From assembly GCA_016788885.1 (NCBI GenBank), contig JAEURX010000013.1:123820-160100 (forward strand): DNA of 36,281 bases, read 5' to 3'. Below the pieces are notes generated by a model. It was not told the DNA's origin. It was given only the letters and a program-made list of their open reading frames with translations, and did no database searches. Origin of the DNA: Nitrospira sp. (GTDB taxonomy: Bacteria > Nitrospirota > Nitrospiria > Nitrospirales > Nitrospiraceae). Below are positions 16,013 through 24,786 of this stretch, piece after piece. Made by a program: the position numbers and the translations under genes. Each line of letters begins with the position of its first letter. Positions within the stretch are counted from its first letter, which is position 1.

Positions 16013-16417
16013 ATGCAATCCCTGAATATCCAGCGTCCCGGGATGCCGGATCTCCAATTTGTGCTCGTGGTGTCTGCGTTGTGCACCTCCGGGTTGGAGA
16101 CGCTGAACGTGCCGGAAGACCTCCGTCGCAGGGTATTTGATGCCTGTTGGGTGCTTGTGAGTACCGATCCACCGCCTGCCAATCAGGCGGAGCGCGTGTT
16201 AGACCTTCGATTCGGTACCGAACTCACGCTTGATGCGCTTGTCGCAGCAATTCGCCAACTTTTTGCAGAGGCGGGGATTGCGACGTTGACCTGGGATCAT
16301 CCTCCCAGCGACCCCACGCGACCAAGCAGCCCGGCTGCCGCACCGCTGATTGATCGGCTGCAGAAACTGTATCCCGATCCGCCTTCTCCCCCCTCAGGTC
16401 CGTCCAGCCAACACTGA
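16013..16417 (+). CDS. Hypothetical protein, probably leaderless
   Basis: A 134-residue protein I do not recognise. The centre (VLDLRFGTELTLDALVAAIRQLFAEAGIATLTWD) looks like a small alpha/beta fold; the C-terminus is rich in Pro and Ser and probably disordered. No ribosome binding site precedes the start, but an excellent promoter places the transcript start at or next to the ATG, which supports both the gene and this start. It is followed 178 bp later by rfbC on the same strand. Confidence 0.6.
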   Translation: MQSLNIQRPGMPDLQFVLVVSALCTSGLETLNVPEDLRRRVFDACWVLVSTDPPPANQAERVLDLRFGTELTLDALVAAIRQLFAEAGIATLTWDHPPSDPTRPSSPAAAPLIDRLQKLYPDPPSPPSGPSSQH

Positions 16418-16595
16418 CCCCTTGTTGCCTGTCTCAGGGGGCACGTCAGGAGTTTCGCCACGAGTGCTCGTGAGCAACGCTCTCGCCCGCGCATATGCCG
16501 TCGACGCGATTGCTGAGGTTTTTCCCAGATCAAGTTCCCACGTTCGAAGGGATCGGGTATGATGCCCACGAGCATCACCTGATGCCGGAGGTGTC

Positions 16596-17153
16596 ATGCG
16601 GATTGTGCCGACGCCGCTCAGCGGCCTGTTTCAAATCGAACCCGATGTGTTTGGAGATGCTCGGGGGAAGTTCGTCGAGATCTTTCGGGAGTCGCGCTAT
16701 GACGCGGCATCCATTGAGAAGCCATTCGTGCAAGACAATTTTTCCTGGTCCGTGCGTGGCACGTTGCGAGGGCTCCACTATCAGCTGGGCCGTCCTCAGG
16801 GAAAATTAGTCATGGTGGTGAAAGGCTCAGTCTATGATGTAGCGGTCGACATCCGGCAGGGGTCGCCAACCTTTGGGCAGTGGTATGGGGTGGAATTGTC
16901 GGACACGACGATGCGCCAACTCTATATTCCTCCCGGCTTCGCCCACGGCTTTTGCGTGCTCAGCGAAGAGGCTGGGTTCCTGTACAAGTGTACGGATGTG
17001 TATTCCCCGGCGGATGAACGGGGCATTATCTGGAATGATCCGGAGTTGGCTATCGCCTGGCCTATCACTGCGCCACTGCTTTCGCCAAAAGATCAGGCCT
17101 ATAAGTGTCTCGCCGATATGACGACGGAGTTGCCTCGCTACATCGGTCGGTAG
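16596..17153 (+). CDS. rfbC: dTDP-4-dehydrorhamnose 3,5-epimerase
   Basis: A 185-residue RmlC/RfbC cupin. It converts dTDP-4-dehydro-6-deoxyglucose to the L-configured 4-keto sugar in dTDP-L-rhamnose synthesis. Family landmarks: FxDxRG-type FGDARGKFVE, QDNFSWSVRGTLRGLHYQ containing the catalytic His region, KLVMVVKGSVYDVAVDIR, and PPGFAHGFCVL with the second catalytic-site His, followed by YKCTDVYSPADERGIIWNDP. Length is normal. GGAGG lies 7 nt before the ATG. The other three rhamnose pathway genes are not adjacent, so it is either scattered or serves another sugar nucleotide. Confidence 0.95.
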   Translation: MRIVPTPLSGLFQIEPDVFGDARGKFVEIFRESRYDAASIEKPFVQDNFSWSVRGTLRGLHYQLGRPQGKLVMVVKGSVYDVAVDIRQGSPTFGQWYGVELSDTTMRQLYIPPGFAHGFCVLSEEAGFLYKCTDVYSPADERGIIWNDPELAIAWPITAPLLSPKDQAYKCLADMTTELPRYIGR

Positions 17154-17342
17154 CTGCAGCCGCCTCTTTGCGCCGAATCAGCTTCTGCCGCTCCCTTCTC
17201 AACCCGATGGGGTTCGCCATCCTCACTCATTCTCGATTCTCTAAGTGAAATATCTCCGGACACCTGCGGCGCGAAACCGTGTCTTGCCGTGCAATAGAGC
17301 GTCATGCTATGTAGGAATCATTCCTGTCTAGGCGCTGACGTG

Positions 17343-17759
17343 ATGACGATCAATCCGCAGGACATCCAGGTTCGATTTCGTCGACATGCCGTCCGCCTGA
17401 CGCGTCAGCGGGCGGCGATCTATGCTGCGTTGGTGGCAACCACCAGTCACCCGACTGCCGACGACTTGTACCGGATGGTCAGGCGTGAGCATCCGATGAT
17501 GTCGAGGAATACGGTCTATTACACCCTGGGGGTCCTACGGAAAGCCGGATTGGTGCAGGAAGTCAATGTGGGGCACGAGGTGGCGCGGTTCGACGGAAAC
17601 GTCACCATACACCATCACCTCATTTGTGTGCAGTGCGGTCGGATCGAAGATGTGATGGACGAAGAGCTGGACCGCTTGGAGATCTCCACTACGCAGGCCA
17701 GGGGGTTTCACATTCTCGGACATCGTGTAGAGTTTCACGGCTACTGTGTGGGCTGTTGA
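17343..17759 (+). CDS. perR: PerR-like Fur-family peroxide regulator
   Basis: A 138-residue Fur-family repressor. The winged HTH is residues about 15-80 (LTRQRAAIYAALVATTSHPTADDLYRMVRREHPMMSRNTVYYTLGVLRKAGLVQEV). Structural zinc ligands are C95/C98 and C135/C138, the last being the final residue. The regulatory metal site would use H36, D84, H90, H92 and D103, which are the PerR positions (Asp rather than Glu at the last). In PerR, peroxide oxidises a His bound to Fe and releases DNA. I chose ATG 17343, directly at the usual domain start; an upstream in-frame ATG would add 13 unrelated residues. The next gene is rubrerythrin, its expected target. Confidence 0.88.
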   Translation: MTINPQDIQVRFRRHAVRLTRQRAAIYAALVATTSHPTADDLYRMVRREHPMMSRNTVYYTLGVLRKAGLVQEVNVGHEVARFDGNVTIHHHLICVQCGRIEDVMDEELDRLEISTTQARGFHILGHRVEFHGYCVGC

Positions 17760-17830
17760 TAGGGAACGCGCGATACGTCATCGTCTCGTGGATAAATCGC
17801 CGCAGCATCCATTCACGTAAGGAGGAGAGC

Positions 17831-18259
17831 ATGGGAAACAGTTTGAAGGGCACCAAGAGTCATGAGAACCTCAAGCACGCATTTGCCGGTGAATCGCAGG
17901 CCAACCGGCGCTATCTCTATTTTGCGCGCCGCGCCGATATTGAGGGCTATCCCGACGTCGGTGGATTGTTCCGCGATACATCCGAGGCGGAAACGGGTCA
18001 TGCCTTCGGGCATTTGGATTTCCTGAAGGAAGTTGGGGATCCTGCGACTGGTGTGCCGATCGGAAATACCGAGGCCAATTTGAAATCTGCGATCGAAGGC
18101 GAAACCTACGAATACACCCAGATGTATCCAGGCATGGCCAAGACGGCGCGCGATGAAGGTTTCTCCGAATTGGCGGAATGGTTCGAGACCTTGGCGAAGG
18201 CCGAGCGGTCCCATGCCAATCGATTTACCAAGGGCCTTGATAGCTTGAAGCAGCAATAG
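17831..18259 (+). CDS. rbr: Rubrerythrin, ferritin-like domain only
   Basis: A 142-residue di-iron peroxidase-type protein. The four-helix bundle ligands are visible: E21, E54 with H57 (EAETGHA), E91/E94 ([11 protein letters not shown]) and E125 with H128 (KAERSH). The C-terminal rubredoxin domain of classical rubrerythrins is missing; the protein stops after the bundle. It would therefore need a separate electron donor. It starts 7 nt after AAGGAGGAG and lies 71 bp after PerR. The following iron-sulfur protein and DUF3501 protein are probably part of the same unit and may supply electrons. Confidence 0.93.
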   Translation: MGNSLKGTKSHENLKHAFAGESQANRRYLYFARRADIEGYPDVGGLFRDTSEAETGHAFGHLDFLKEVGDPATGVPIGNTEANLKSAIEGETYEYTQMYPGMAKTARDEGFSELAEWFETLAKAERSHANRFTKGLDSLKQQ

Positions 18260-18361
18260 TTTCCGGCCAAGGTCGGCCATGGGTTTGTCCGAGGTAGGGT
18301 GGGCTGCGGAATGCCGCTGCCCATCCTGCCCTGGTCGACTCGAGGACAAGGATTCCCCTCC

Positions 18362-19669
18362 GTGAAAGAACTTCGCCTGCTCCAACCCATCGATCCGTCG
18401 ACGCTCGAAAAGGAAACGCTCCGAATCTACGACGTGTGCGACGGCTGCCGACGCTGCTTTAACCTCTGTCCCTCGTTCAATACGTTGCTTGACCGGATCG
18501 ATGAGTATGACAGTGACGTGGCGAAACTGACCCCGGCGGATCACCATCGCGTCGTCGATGAATGCTACTACTGCAAATTGTGTTTCAATCACTGCCCGTA
18601 CACGCCGCCGCATCAATATGGGATCGACTTTCCGCTTTTGATGGCGGTGTGGAAAAAACGGCTGGCATCAGAGCGCGGCACGAGCTGGCGAGACTGGTTG
18701 TTGACCAGGACCGACCTTTTGGGGCGACTGAATAGCACGTTTGCGCCGCTGGTCAATTGGGGCCTCGCACAGGGGTGGGTGCGCGGACTCATGCAGTCGG
18801 TTCTGGGCGTGCACCGTGAGCGTCAGGTATTGCACTATCAGCGTGAGACGTTTGTGCGTTGGTGGGGGCAGTGGACGAAGGGCCGGAAGCCGGCGACGGC
18901 GACGGGAAAGAAGGTCGCCTTATTTGCCGGCTGCTTGGTCAACTATCAAGCCACCGATGTCGGCAAAGCGGCCGTACAAGTACTCGAGAAAAATAATGTT
19001 CATGTGGTGTTGCCTGATCAGTCCTGCTGCGGAATGCCGTCGTTTGATATTGGTGACACGGCAGCGATGGTTGCGGCGGCGGAACGGACAGTCGCGTCGC
19101 TGAAGCCTTGGGTTGACCAGGGCTATGATGTCGTGATTCCAACTCCCAGTTGCAGTCTCATGATCAAGCGTGAGTATGCGAATCTTCTGGAGGGAGAGGG
19201 GGCTCAACGAGTTGCCAGCCAGACCTATGATATCTGTGAGTACCTCATGAAGCTGAAACGTGAGGGGAACCTTGCGACGGACTTTCCCATGAATCCTGGC
19301 CGGGTGGCGTATCAGGTGCCTTGCCACTTACGAGATCAAAACATCGGCTTCAAGTCGAAGGAATTGATGGAGTGTGCCGGGGCGAAGGTTGACGTGATAG
19401 AAAAATGTTCCGGTCATGACGGGTCGTGGTCGGCCAAGACGGAATTCTTCCCGCTGTCGATGAAGATCGCGCAGAAGGCTGTTCGGCAGGTGGAGCAGGT
19501 ACCGGCCGATCTGGTTGCCTCCGACTGTCCTCTGGCGGGGTTGCAGCTTGATCAAGCCGGGGCGGCGGCCCATGTCGGAGGAGCCTCGGCGCGGCATCCC
19601 ATTCAAATTGTGCGTGATGCCTATGGGTTGCCGAGCGATCCACAGGCGTCTTCGGTTGAACAGCGTTGA
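18362..19669 (+). CDS. GlpC/HdrD-like iron-sulfur oxidoreductase
   Basis: A 435-residue protein with two 4Fe-4S motifs at the N-terminus (C26-x2-C-x2-C-x3-CP and C68-x2-C-x2-C-x3-CP) and two CCG (DUF224) domains: [10 protein letters not shown]...QSCCGMPSF and [18 protein letters not shown]...KCSGHDGSW, ending DCPLAGLQL. This is the GlpC/heterodisulfide reductase D type. Related proteins pass electrons between membrane or soluble donors and a catalytic partner. I chose GTG 18362 because the conserved part begins there; an upstream GTG (18299) adds poorly conserved residues. The gene sits between rubrerythrin and DUF3501, an arrangement suggesting peroxide reduction; the donor is unknown. Confidence 0.88.
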   Translation: MKELRLLQPIDPSTLEKETLRIYDVCDGCRRCFNLCPSFNTLLDRIDEYDSDVAKLTPADHHRVVDECYYCKLCFNHCPYTPPHQYGIDFPLLMAVWKKRLASERGTSWRDWLLTRTDLLGRLNSTFAPLVNWGLAQGWVRGLMQSVLGVHRERQVLHYQRETFVRWWGQWTKGRKPATATGKKVALFAGCLVNYQATDVGKAAVQVLEKNNVHVVLPDQSCCGMPSFDIGDTAAMVAAAERTVASLKPWVDQGYDVVIPTPSCSLMIKREYANLLEGEGAQRVASQTYDICEYLMKLKREGNLATDFPMNPGRVAYQVPCHLRDQNIGFKSKELMECAGAKVDVIEKCSGHDGSWSAKTEFFPLSMKIAQKAVRQVEQVPADLVASDCPLAGLQLDQAGAAAHVGGASARHPIQIVRDAYGLPSDPQASSVEQR

Positions 19670-19689
19670 GCGCGCGAGTGACGGACGAC

Positions 19690-20283
19690 ATGATGCCACC
19701 GCTGACACAAGCCGATGTTTTGAGCCCCGATGAGTACGAGCGGCAGCGTGAGTCCTATCGGCGGCGCATTATTGAACTGAAACGCCGCCGACGGATCTCG
19801 CTCGGCGACAAAATCACATTGGTCTTCGAGAATCGCGAGACCTTACGATTCCAAGTTCAGGAAATGATCCGGGTGGAACGTATCTTGGACCCGCAGAAGA
19901 TCCAGGATGAGTTGGATGTGTACAACGCGCTCTTGCCGGCTGCCGGTGAATTGAGCGCAACGCTCTTGATTGAGCTGACGGAAGCGAACACGATGAAGGA
20001 GTGGCTGGATCGCTTCATGGGACTGGACCATGGCGAGAAGCTTGGGTTGCGAGCCGGCGGAGAACTGGTCTATGGGGAATTCGAAGGCGGGCACAGTCAT
20101 GAGACCAAAATCAGCGCGGTGCATTTTGTGCGCTTCCGTCCGACTCCAGGGATGGTAAGTGCCTTGTCTGATCAGGCTGTACGCGTGGCCCTGTCCGTTC
20201 ACCATTCCGGATACGATGCCGAAGTCGATGTGCCCTGGACGATGCGTGAGGAATGGGTGGCGGATCTCCGCCCCCGCGCATAA
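19690..20283 (+). CDS. DUF3501 protein
   Basis: A protein of about 197 residues matching the DUF3501 family (LSPDEYERQRESYRRRIIELKRRRRISLGDKITLVFENRETLRFQVQEMIRVERI, then MGLDHGEKLGLR and VHFVRFRP). Function is unknown, but in several lineages it follows rubrerythrin and the GlpC-like iron-sulfur gene. The start is uncertain: ATG 19690, ATG 19693 or a TTG at 19666 overlapping the upstream stop are possible; the conserved region begins well after all of them. The product is soluble with no signal peptide. Confidence 0.85.
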   Translation: MMPPLTQADVLSPDEYERQRESYRRRIIELKRRRRISLGDKITLVFENRETLRFQVQEMIRVERILDPQKIQDELDVYNALLPAAGELSATLLIELTEANTMKEWLDRFMGLDHGEKLGLRAGGELVYGEFEGGHSHETKISAVHFVRFRPTPGMVSALSDQAVRVALSVHHSGYDAEVDVPWTMREEWVADLRPRA

Positions 20284-20359
20284 CGCGGCTGTTTGATGTA
20301 CAATCACGGCTGTCGGCCTGAAAAATCCTTAGGGCGACGAACCTTGGCGAGTGACTACC

Positions 20360-21112
20360 ATGGCGGCTGTGCTCTTAAATAAGCGCATTGAATTTTGCGC
20401 CTCTCATCGGTATCACAAACCCGAGTGGGATGCCGCAAAGAACCGGGCGACGTTCGGAGCCTGCAATAACGATCCCGGCCATGGTCACAACTATATGTTG
20501 GAGGTGACTGTCGCGGGTGAAGTCGATCCACGCACCGGTATGGTCGTGAATCTCTTCGATCTCAAGGTGGTGTTATTGCAGGTGCTGGAAGAGTTTGATC
20601 ATAAGCATCTCAACCTAGACCTGCCCTATTTCAAGGCGCAGATTCCGACCTCAGAAAACATCGCACGTGTACTCTGGGACAAACTTGATGCCCAGCGGGA
20701 CATCGGCAAACTGCAACGCCTGTCGCTGTATGAGGACGAAGATCTCTGTGCCGATCTTACGGCGGAAGCCGGGTTGGATGTCGCGTCAGTCACGAGGCGG
20801 TATTCTTTCACGGCCGTGCATGAGGGCCACCGCGGGCATACGTGGGATGTATTTGTGTCGGTACATGGCCCGATCGATCGGGAGACCGGAATGGTGACGG
20901 ATATCGTCGCACTGGATCGGCTGGTCCACGACCGTATCCTGCTTCCATTCGAGGGGCGCGACCTTCGTATTGCGCTGGCGACTCCCTCTGTCACGGGAGA
21001 ATATCTGGCCAAGGCCGTGTGGGATCGAATTGTCTCGGTGGTTCCGGCTGGCCGCCTGCAACTCGTCAAGGTTGTTCAATCTCGAGACCTGTCCTACGAA
21101 TACTGCGGATGA
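20360..21112 (+). CDS. Tandem 6-pyruvoyl-tetrahydropterin synthase-like protein
   Basis: A 250-residue protein made of two PTPS/QueD-fold halves. Half 1 (about 1-130) is complete and closer to true PTPS than to QueD: zinc ligands H16, H41 and H43, and catalytic C35 in CNNDPGHGHNY, then GMVVNLFDLK and FDHKHLNLD. Half 2 (about 147-250) repeats the plan (FTAVHEGHRGHTWDVFVSVHG, GMVTDIVALD, PSVTGEYLAKAVWDRI) and keeps three His (154, 157, 160) but has no Cys at the catalytic place. One half could be structural, since family members act as oligomers with active sites between subunits. The likely role is a pterin or deazapurine pathway. A GTG at 20351 is an alternative start. Confidence 0.88.
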   Translation: MAAVLLNKRIEFCASHRYHKPEWDAAKNRATFGACNNDPGHGHNYMLEVTVAGEVDPRTGMVVNLFDLKVVLLQVLEEFDHKHLNLDLPYFKAQIPTSENIARVLWDKLDAQRDIGKLQRLSLYEDEDLCADLTAEAGLDVASVTRRYSFTAVHEGHRGHTWDVFVSVHGPIDRETGMVTDIVALDRLVHDRILLPFEGRDLRIALATPSVTGEYLAKAVWDRIVSVVPAGRLQLVKVVQSRDLSYEYCG

Positions 21113-21289
21113 GCCGCTGCTCCAACACCTGCAATGCCTCGCTGAACGTCCGTAACCGTTCGCCCTGGTTTTAGCTGCTTCTTTCCTCTCCCGCTTCTTT
21201 CCGCGAGAAATCACATTCGATTCGTACGGTAGGTATTGTCGAGGTGTTCGGCAGGGAGGCAGGGCGTCCATTGCCGTGACCGGATGAGC

Positions 21290-21619
21290 TTACGTGCGGA
21301 ACAGGAGATAGGCGAGGATTGCCAGAGCAAGCAGGGCCATGGCGGCAAGCATGCTCCGCGTGACGGACAGCGAACGTTGCGTTGTGCGCAACGTCGTCTG
21401 AAGGTCATCAATGGTGTTGGCCTGGACAGCGATGGTCTGTCGGTGGGCGTCAATCTGTTGGTGAAGTGCGGTGAGTATCGGATCGGTAGTCGGCTGTTCC
21501 TCAATCGGCACAGTTGCGCGAAGCTGGCTGAGAGTCTTGAGCAGCTCAGGGGCTTTATCCACGACGACCGGCAAGAGCTTTCTGGCAACCTGCAGCGCTG
21601 TGACCCACGGAATGCTCAT
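21290..21619 (-). CDS. Small C-tail-anchored coiled-coil protein
   Basis: A protein of about 109 residues that I do not recognise. The N-terminal half is helical, residues about 50-85 (DPILTALHQQIDAHRQTIAVQANTIDDLQTTLRTTQRSL) look like a coiled coil, and the last 20 residues (MLAAMALLALAILAYLLFRT) are one membrane span with a basic end. It would sit on the inner membrane with its N-terminus in the cytoplasm. The start may be 21619 or 21649. It is on the opposite strand to the MotA/MotB-like pair that follows. Confidence 0.6.
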   Translation of the reverse strand: MSIPWVTALQVARKLLPVVVDKAPELLKTLSQLRATVPIEEQPTTDPILTALHQQIDAHRQTIAVQANTIDDLQTTLRTTQRSLSVTRSMLAAMALLALAILAYLLFRT

Positions 21620-21954
21620 GCCGACCTGCCTGAATTGTGACTCATACACCTACTAACTCATTCATGACATAAGAAGGATGTGCAAATCCACCTGGCCTGA
21701 GATTCGCGAAGGGCGATGGTGAAGGCTGGAGTCATGCCGCTGGTCGAGGAGGTGTGAGCATACACGCCGGGACGGCAAAAAGGTCCCCCCAGCATCGGCA
21801 GTTCTTGCCGGGTTGCCAAGTTCCCTTCCAGGAAGCCTCTTCCAACTGACTGATTTCTCGTCGTTCCTAGAGCGCGGTTCTCTGGCTCGAATGTTGAAAA
21901 GATCCAGTCCCGGTGTAATCGCATGTGTGACTGTCTTGTGGAGGAGCAGGCGTC

Positions 21955-23187
21955 ATGATGTCTATTTGGGAATTTTTCGGCCGGGACATAACCCTCTTCG
22001 GTGAGCTGCACAGCCCGATGTTGAGTTGGCTTGGCTCCGCAGGGCTGCTGCTCTTGTTTGCGTGGCATGCCGGAAGGCTGACGTCTGCCATTGCCAGTGT
22101 GCAAGGCTGTTACACGCGAGTGTGGCCGACACTCGCCAATCTGGCGGTCAGTCGAAAAAGTCTCCAGTCTGAATGGCTGGTGGTTCCCAATCTCAGCGAT
22201 ATGAAGAAAGCTGCGAATCAGGACGGTGCTCAACCTGAACGGGTCGATCTGGACGATCTCCACACGCTGGATAAGGCAATGCGCCGGGAGCCGCGTCTTG
22301 AGCAGGCCTGGTTACACTTTCGGAAGACATTTGTGGTCGAGCGAACCGCCTGGTTCATCGAACCTAAGGTGTTCGCCACCAGAACGGCGGCGGAGTTCTT
22401 CCCGCGCGACCTGTTGAATAGCCGCTTGAATCTGGCCTTTTACCATCAGTTTCCGTCGTTGATTACCGGCGTCGGGTTGTTGTTCACATTCCTGGCGATT
22501 CTTATCGGCCTGAGCAAGCTGCATGCAGATGGCTCTCATATCGTCGGTATTCAGGGCCTGATCAATGGATTGGCCGGAAAGTTCCTGACGTCCATCGTGG
22601 GCCTGCTCTGTGCCAACGTGTTTGTGTTGCTTGAGAAGTCAGCCTTGCATCGGCTGGCAACAACGCAGCAGCAGTTTGTGACGATGGTGGACGAACTCTT
22701 TCCCCGCAAAACCATGGAGCAGATGCTGGAGAATTTCACGCCGGGGACTGGTTCCTCGCCGGCTTCTGCTGCGAAGGGCGGGATGTCCGGCGATCTCGGC
22801 GATCGGTTAGTCGGGACCCTGACGGAGCGTCTGAATCCGACCGTCACTGCGCTGAGGGAGGCCGTGGAAGCACTGGGTCGACGGGATCACGGTGGTCGGC
22901 CCGCCGCTCCAGACCGGCTGGCAGAGGAACTGTCACGGGTCATGCAGCAGACGATGGCCGTGCCGATCCAAGAGTTGAATCAGGCGATTCAGACGCTTGC
23001 TCGATCGGTTGAAGAGCTGAAACAGGAGCGGCAACCGATCTCTCACGAGCATGAGTTTGAGACGACCCTGTTCGAGGGCGAGTTCTCGCAACCGGTGGAG
23101 GAAGAGGGCACTCCCGATGACAGTATGCTCGGGTTGCGCTGGTTTGCGAACTGGCGGCAAGGCGCCTCTGTGAAGGAGGCGGCCTAA
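21955..23187 (+). CDS. ZorA-like MotA/TolQ/ExbB-family protein
   Basis: A 410-residue inner-membrane protein. One membrane span near 22-40 (MLSWLGSAGLLLLFAW) is followed by a long soluble stretch, then two more spans at about 163-185 (FPSLITGVGLLFTFLAILIGL) and 202-228 (GLAGKFLTSIVGLLCANVFVLLEK). This is the ZorA-type arrangement of MotA-family stator proteins. The C-terminal 160 residues are helical and partly coiled coil (LAEELSRVMQQTMAVPIQELNQAIQTLARSVEELKQ). It starts 8 nt after GGAGGAG. Only one base separates it from the MotB/OmpA-like gene, so they are an obligate pair forming a proton-driven membrane complex. No ZorC, ZorD or ZorE follows, so a defence role is not shown. Confidence 0.85.
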   Translation: MMSIWEFFGRDITLFGELHSPMLSWLGSAGLLLLFAWHAGRLTSAIASVQGCYTRVWPTLANLAVSRKSLQSEWLVVPNLSDMKKAANQDGAQPERVDLDDLHTLDKAMRREPRLEQAWLHFRKTFVVERTAWFIEPKVFATRTAAEFFPRDLLNSRLNLAFYHQFPSLITGVGLLFTFLAILIGLSKLHADGSHIVGIQGLINGLAGKFLTSIVGLLCANVFVLLEKSALHRLATTQQQFVTMVDELFPRKTMEQMLENFTPGTGSSPASAAKGGMSGDLGDRLVGTLTERLNPTVTALREAVEALGRRDHGGRPAAPDRLAEELSRVMQQTMAVPIQELNQAIQTLARSVEELKQERQPISHEHEFETTLFEGEFSQPVEEEGTPDDSMLGLRWFANWRQGASVKEAA

Positions 23188-23188
23188 G

Positions 23189-23941
23189 ATGCGTTCCCAC
23201 TCATCCCCGGATTCCTCGGAACAGTCGTCGGTGTTGACCATCGGGGTTACGGACTTGATGACCTCGTTGGCCGTGATTTTTATTCTCTTGTTCAGCGCGT
23301 ATGTCACCAAGGTTTCGGAAACCGAGGCGCAGACGAAAGTGTCGGTGCCTGATTCCGTGCCGGAGGTGCGGGTGGCGAAGACGATGACGGAAGATATCCG
23401 AGGAGCCTTGCGGGATCACTTTCAGCGGTTTGATCTGTCACTGGATGCGGATCCGACCGACCCCAATGTGGTGCGCATCGTCGTGCCGGACGCGTTGTTG
23501 AATTTTGAGTTTGGCAAGGGGACCCTCTCCGCGGTCGCCGATCAGTTTCTCGTGGATGCAATGCCGACCTACGCCGCGCTCTTGTGCGGGGCCATGCGGG
23601 ATCGCATTGACTCGCTGGTGATCGAAGGGCATACCGACGATCGTGGGTCGGATATCTACAATTTGAAGCTGAGCCAAGAACGTTCGCTCAATGTCATGGT
23701 CAAGGGGCTGGAGGTAATCAAGGATTCGGCGCCCTGGGCCTATCGGTGTTTCCATGAGAAGACGTCCGCCAGTGGCCGGGGCCGGCAGGATTTGGTGCTG
23801 GACCAGTCCCGTGGACTGGATCGGGAGAAGAGTCGACGGGTCGTGTTTAAGATTCGCCTGCGATCGACGGATCAACTGGTAGAAGCGGGGTACAGTACAC
23901 GATCCCTCGACTCCCCGACGGTCAGTTCCCGCCTGTTCTAG
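23189..23941 (+). CDS. ZorB-like MotB/OmpA-family protein
   Basis: A 250-residue partner of the preceding stator. A single N-terminal membrane span (GVTDLMTSLAVIFILLFSAYV, about 19-39) carries Asp22 at its start, the place of the proton-carrying Asp in MotB and ZorB. The periplasmic C-terminal domain is OmpA-like and peptidoglycan-binding: FEFGKGTLSAVADQFL, then IEGHTDDRGSDIYNLKLSQERSLNVM. It follows ZorA-like with one base between. Its stop overlaps the stop region of the convergent SUMF1-fold gene by four bases. Together the pair resembles the Zorya motor, but also orphan MotAB-type pairs of unknown role. Confidence 0.87.
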   Translation: MRSHSSPDSSEQSSVLTIGVTDLMTSLAVIFILLFSAYVTKVSETEAQTKVSVPDSVPEVRVAKTMTEDIRGALRDHFQRFDLSLDADPTDPNVVRIVVPDALLNFEFGKGTLSAVADQFLVDAMPTYAALLCGAMRDRIDSLVIEGHTDDRGSDIYNLKLSQERSLNVMVKGLEVIKDSAPWAYRCFHEKTSASGRGRQDLVLDQSRGLDREKSRRVVFKIRLRSTDQLVEAGYSTRSLDSPTVSSRLF

Positions 23942-24786
23942 TGAGCGGGGGACCGTTGAGCGTCCCTCGCGCAGCGAAATCCCACATCGTTTCGCCTGGC
24001 GTCGGGTGCGTAGCCTGCGCGATTCGCCGATCGTATCGCCGTGGAGTCATTGTTCCAGGCGCCTCCCCGCAAGCTCCGGAGCGGGCCGGCCGAAGGGCCG
24101 CTCGGATTATCACGCGGGGTGAACCGGTAATACGAGGCATCGTACCAGTCAGCGACCCATTCCCAGAGATTGCCCGCCAGGTCGTAGATGCCGTCGGGAG
24201 TCTTGCCGAGCGCCAACTGTCCGACGGTACTCAGGGTGTCATACCCTCGCCACTTGGTTTGCCCTGCGTTCGTATGCCCTTTGGTCGGGTGCGCGTTGCC
24301 CCAAGGGTAGATCCGCCCTTCGGATCCTCGTGCCGCGAACTCCCATTCCGCTTCCGTCGGTAACCGCTTTCCCACCCACCGGCAGTAGTCGCGTGCATCG
24401 TACCAGTTCACGCCAATGACCGGTTTGTGCGCATGGGCGCCGAGGTCGGCCTCGTGCCACTTGAAGGGTGGGTCGGGCTTTTGTGCATGGAGAAACTCGG
24501 CGTAGCGCGAGACGGTCACTTCGTAGGCATCCAGGTAAAAGGGGTTGAGCGTGACGCGGTGGACCGGCTGCTCATCATCCTGGCCGCGATCGTCTCCCAT
24601 AGCAAACTCGCTGCCGGGGATGAGGACCATTAGTGCATCACGAGCTGGGCTGGCTGAGGCGGTATGTGGTGCAGCGGAGCCGGGAAGTGTTGGTCTTGCG
24701 AGGAAGTCGTTGCTGTGGCTCACTCCGGCGGAGAGAACCAACAGCAGTACTGCCAGGATGTAGAGGGGCGGGGAGGTGATTCGCAT
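23938..24786 (-). CDS. Exported SUMF1/formylglycine-enzyme-fold protein
   Basis: A 282-residue protein with a signal peptide (MRITSPPLYILAVLLLVLSAGVSHS) and a SUMF1/FGE-sulfatase fold: LIPGSEFAMGDDRGQDDEQPVHRVTLNPFYLDAYEVT, PVIGVNWYDARDYCRWVGKRLPTEAEWEFAARG, GNLWEWVADWYD, and RGGAWNNDSTAIRSANR...DVGFRC. The two catalytic Cys expected in the RGGSW-x-C region of true formylglycine-generating enzymes are absent, so it is unlikely to modify sulfatases; the fold is common in periplasmic proteins of other function. I chose ATG 24786 because it opens directly into the signal peptide. No sulfatase gene is nearby. Confidence 0.87.
   Translation of the reverse strand: MRITSPPLYILAVLLLVLSAGVSHSNDFLARPTLPGSAAPHTASASPARDALMVLIPGSEFAMGDDRGQDDEQPVHRVTLNPFYLDAYEVTVSRYAEFLHAQKPDPPFKWHEADLGAHAHKPVIGVNWYDARDYCRWVGKRLPTEAEWEFAARGSEGRIYPWGNAHPTKGHTNAGQTKWRGYDTLSTVGQLALGKTPDGIYDLAGNLWEWVADWYDASYYRFTPRDNPSGPSAGPLRSLRGGAWNNDSTAIRSANRAGYAPDARRNDVGFRCARDAQRSPAH

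Noticed and set aside
21658-22263. 201-codon minus-strand frame
   Set aside because: Its first 309 bases lie antisense to the ZorA-like gene, which has clear membrane motifs and a good start; no independent evidence for it.
21955-23941. Complete Zorya defence system
   Set aside because: Only the A- and B-like motor genes are seen; no ZorC, ZorD or ZorE within the window on either side.
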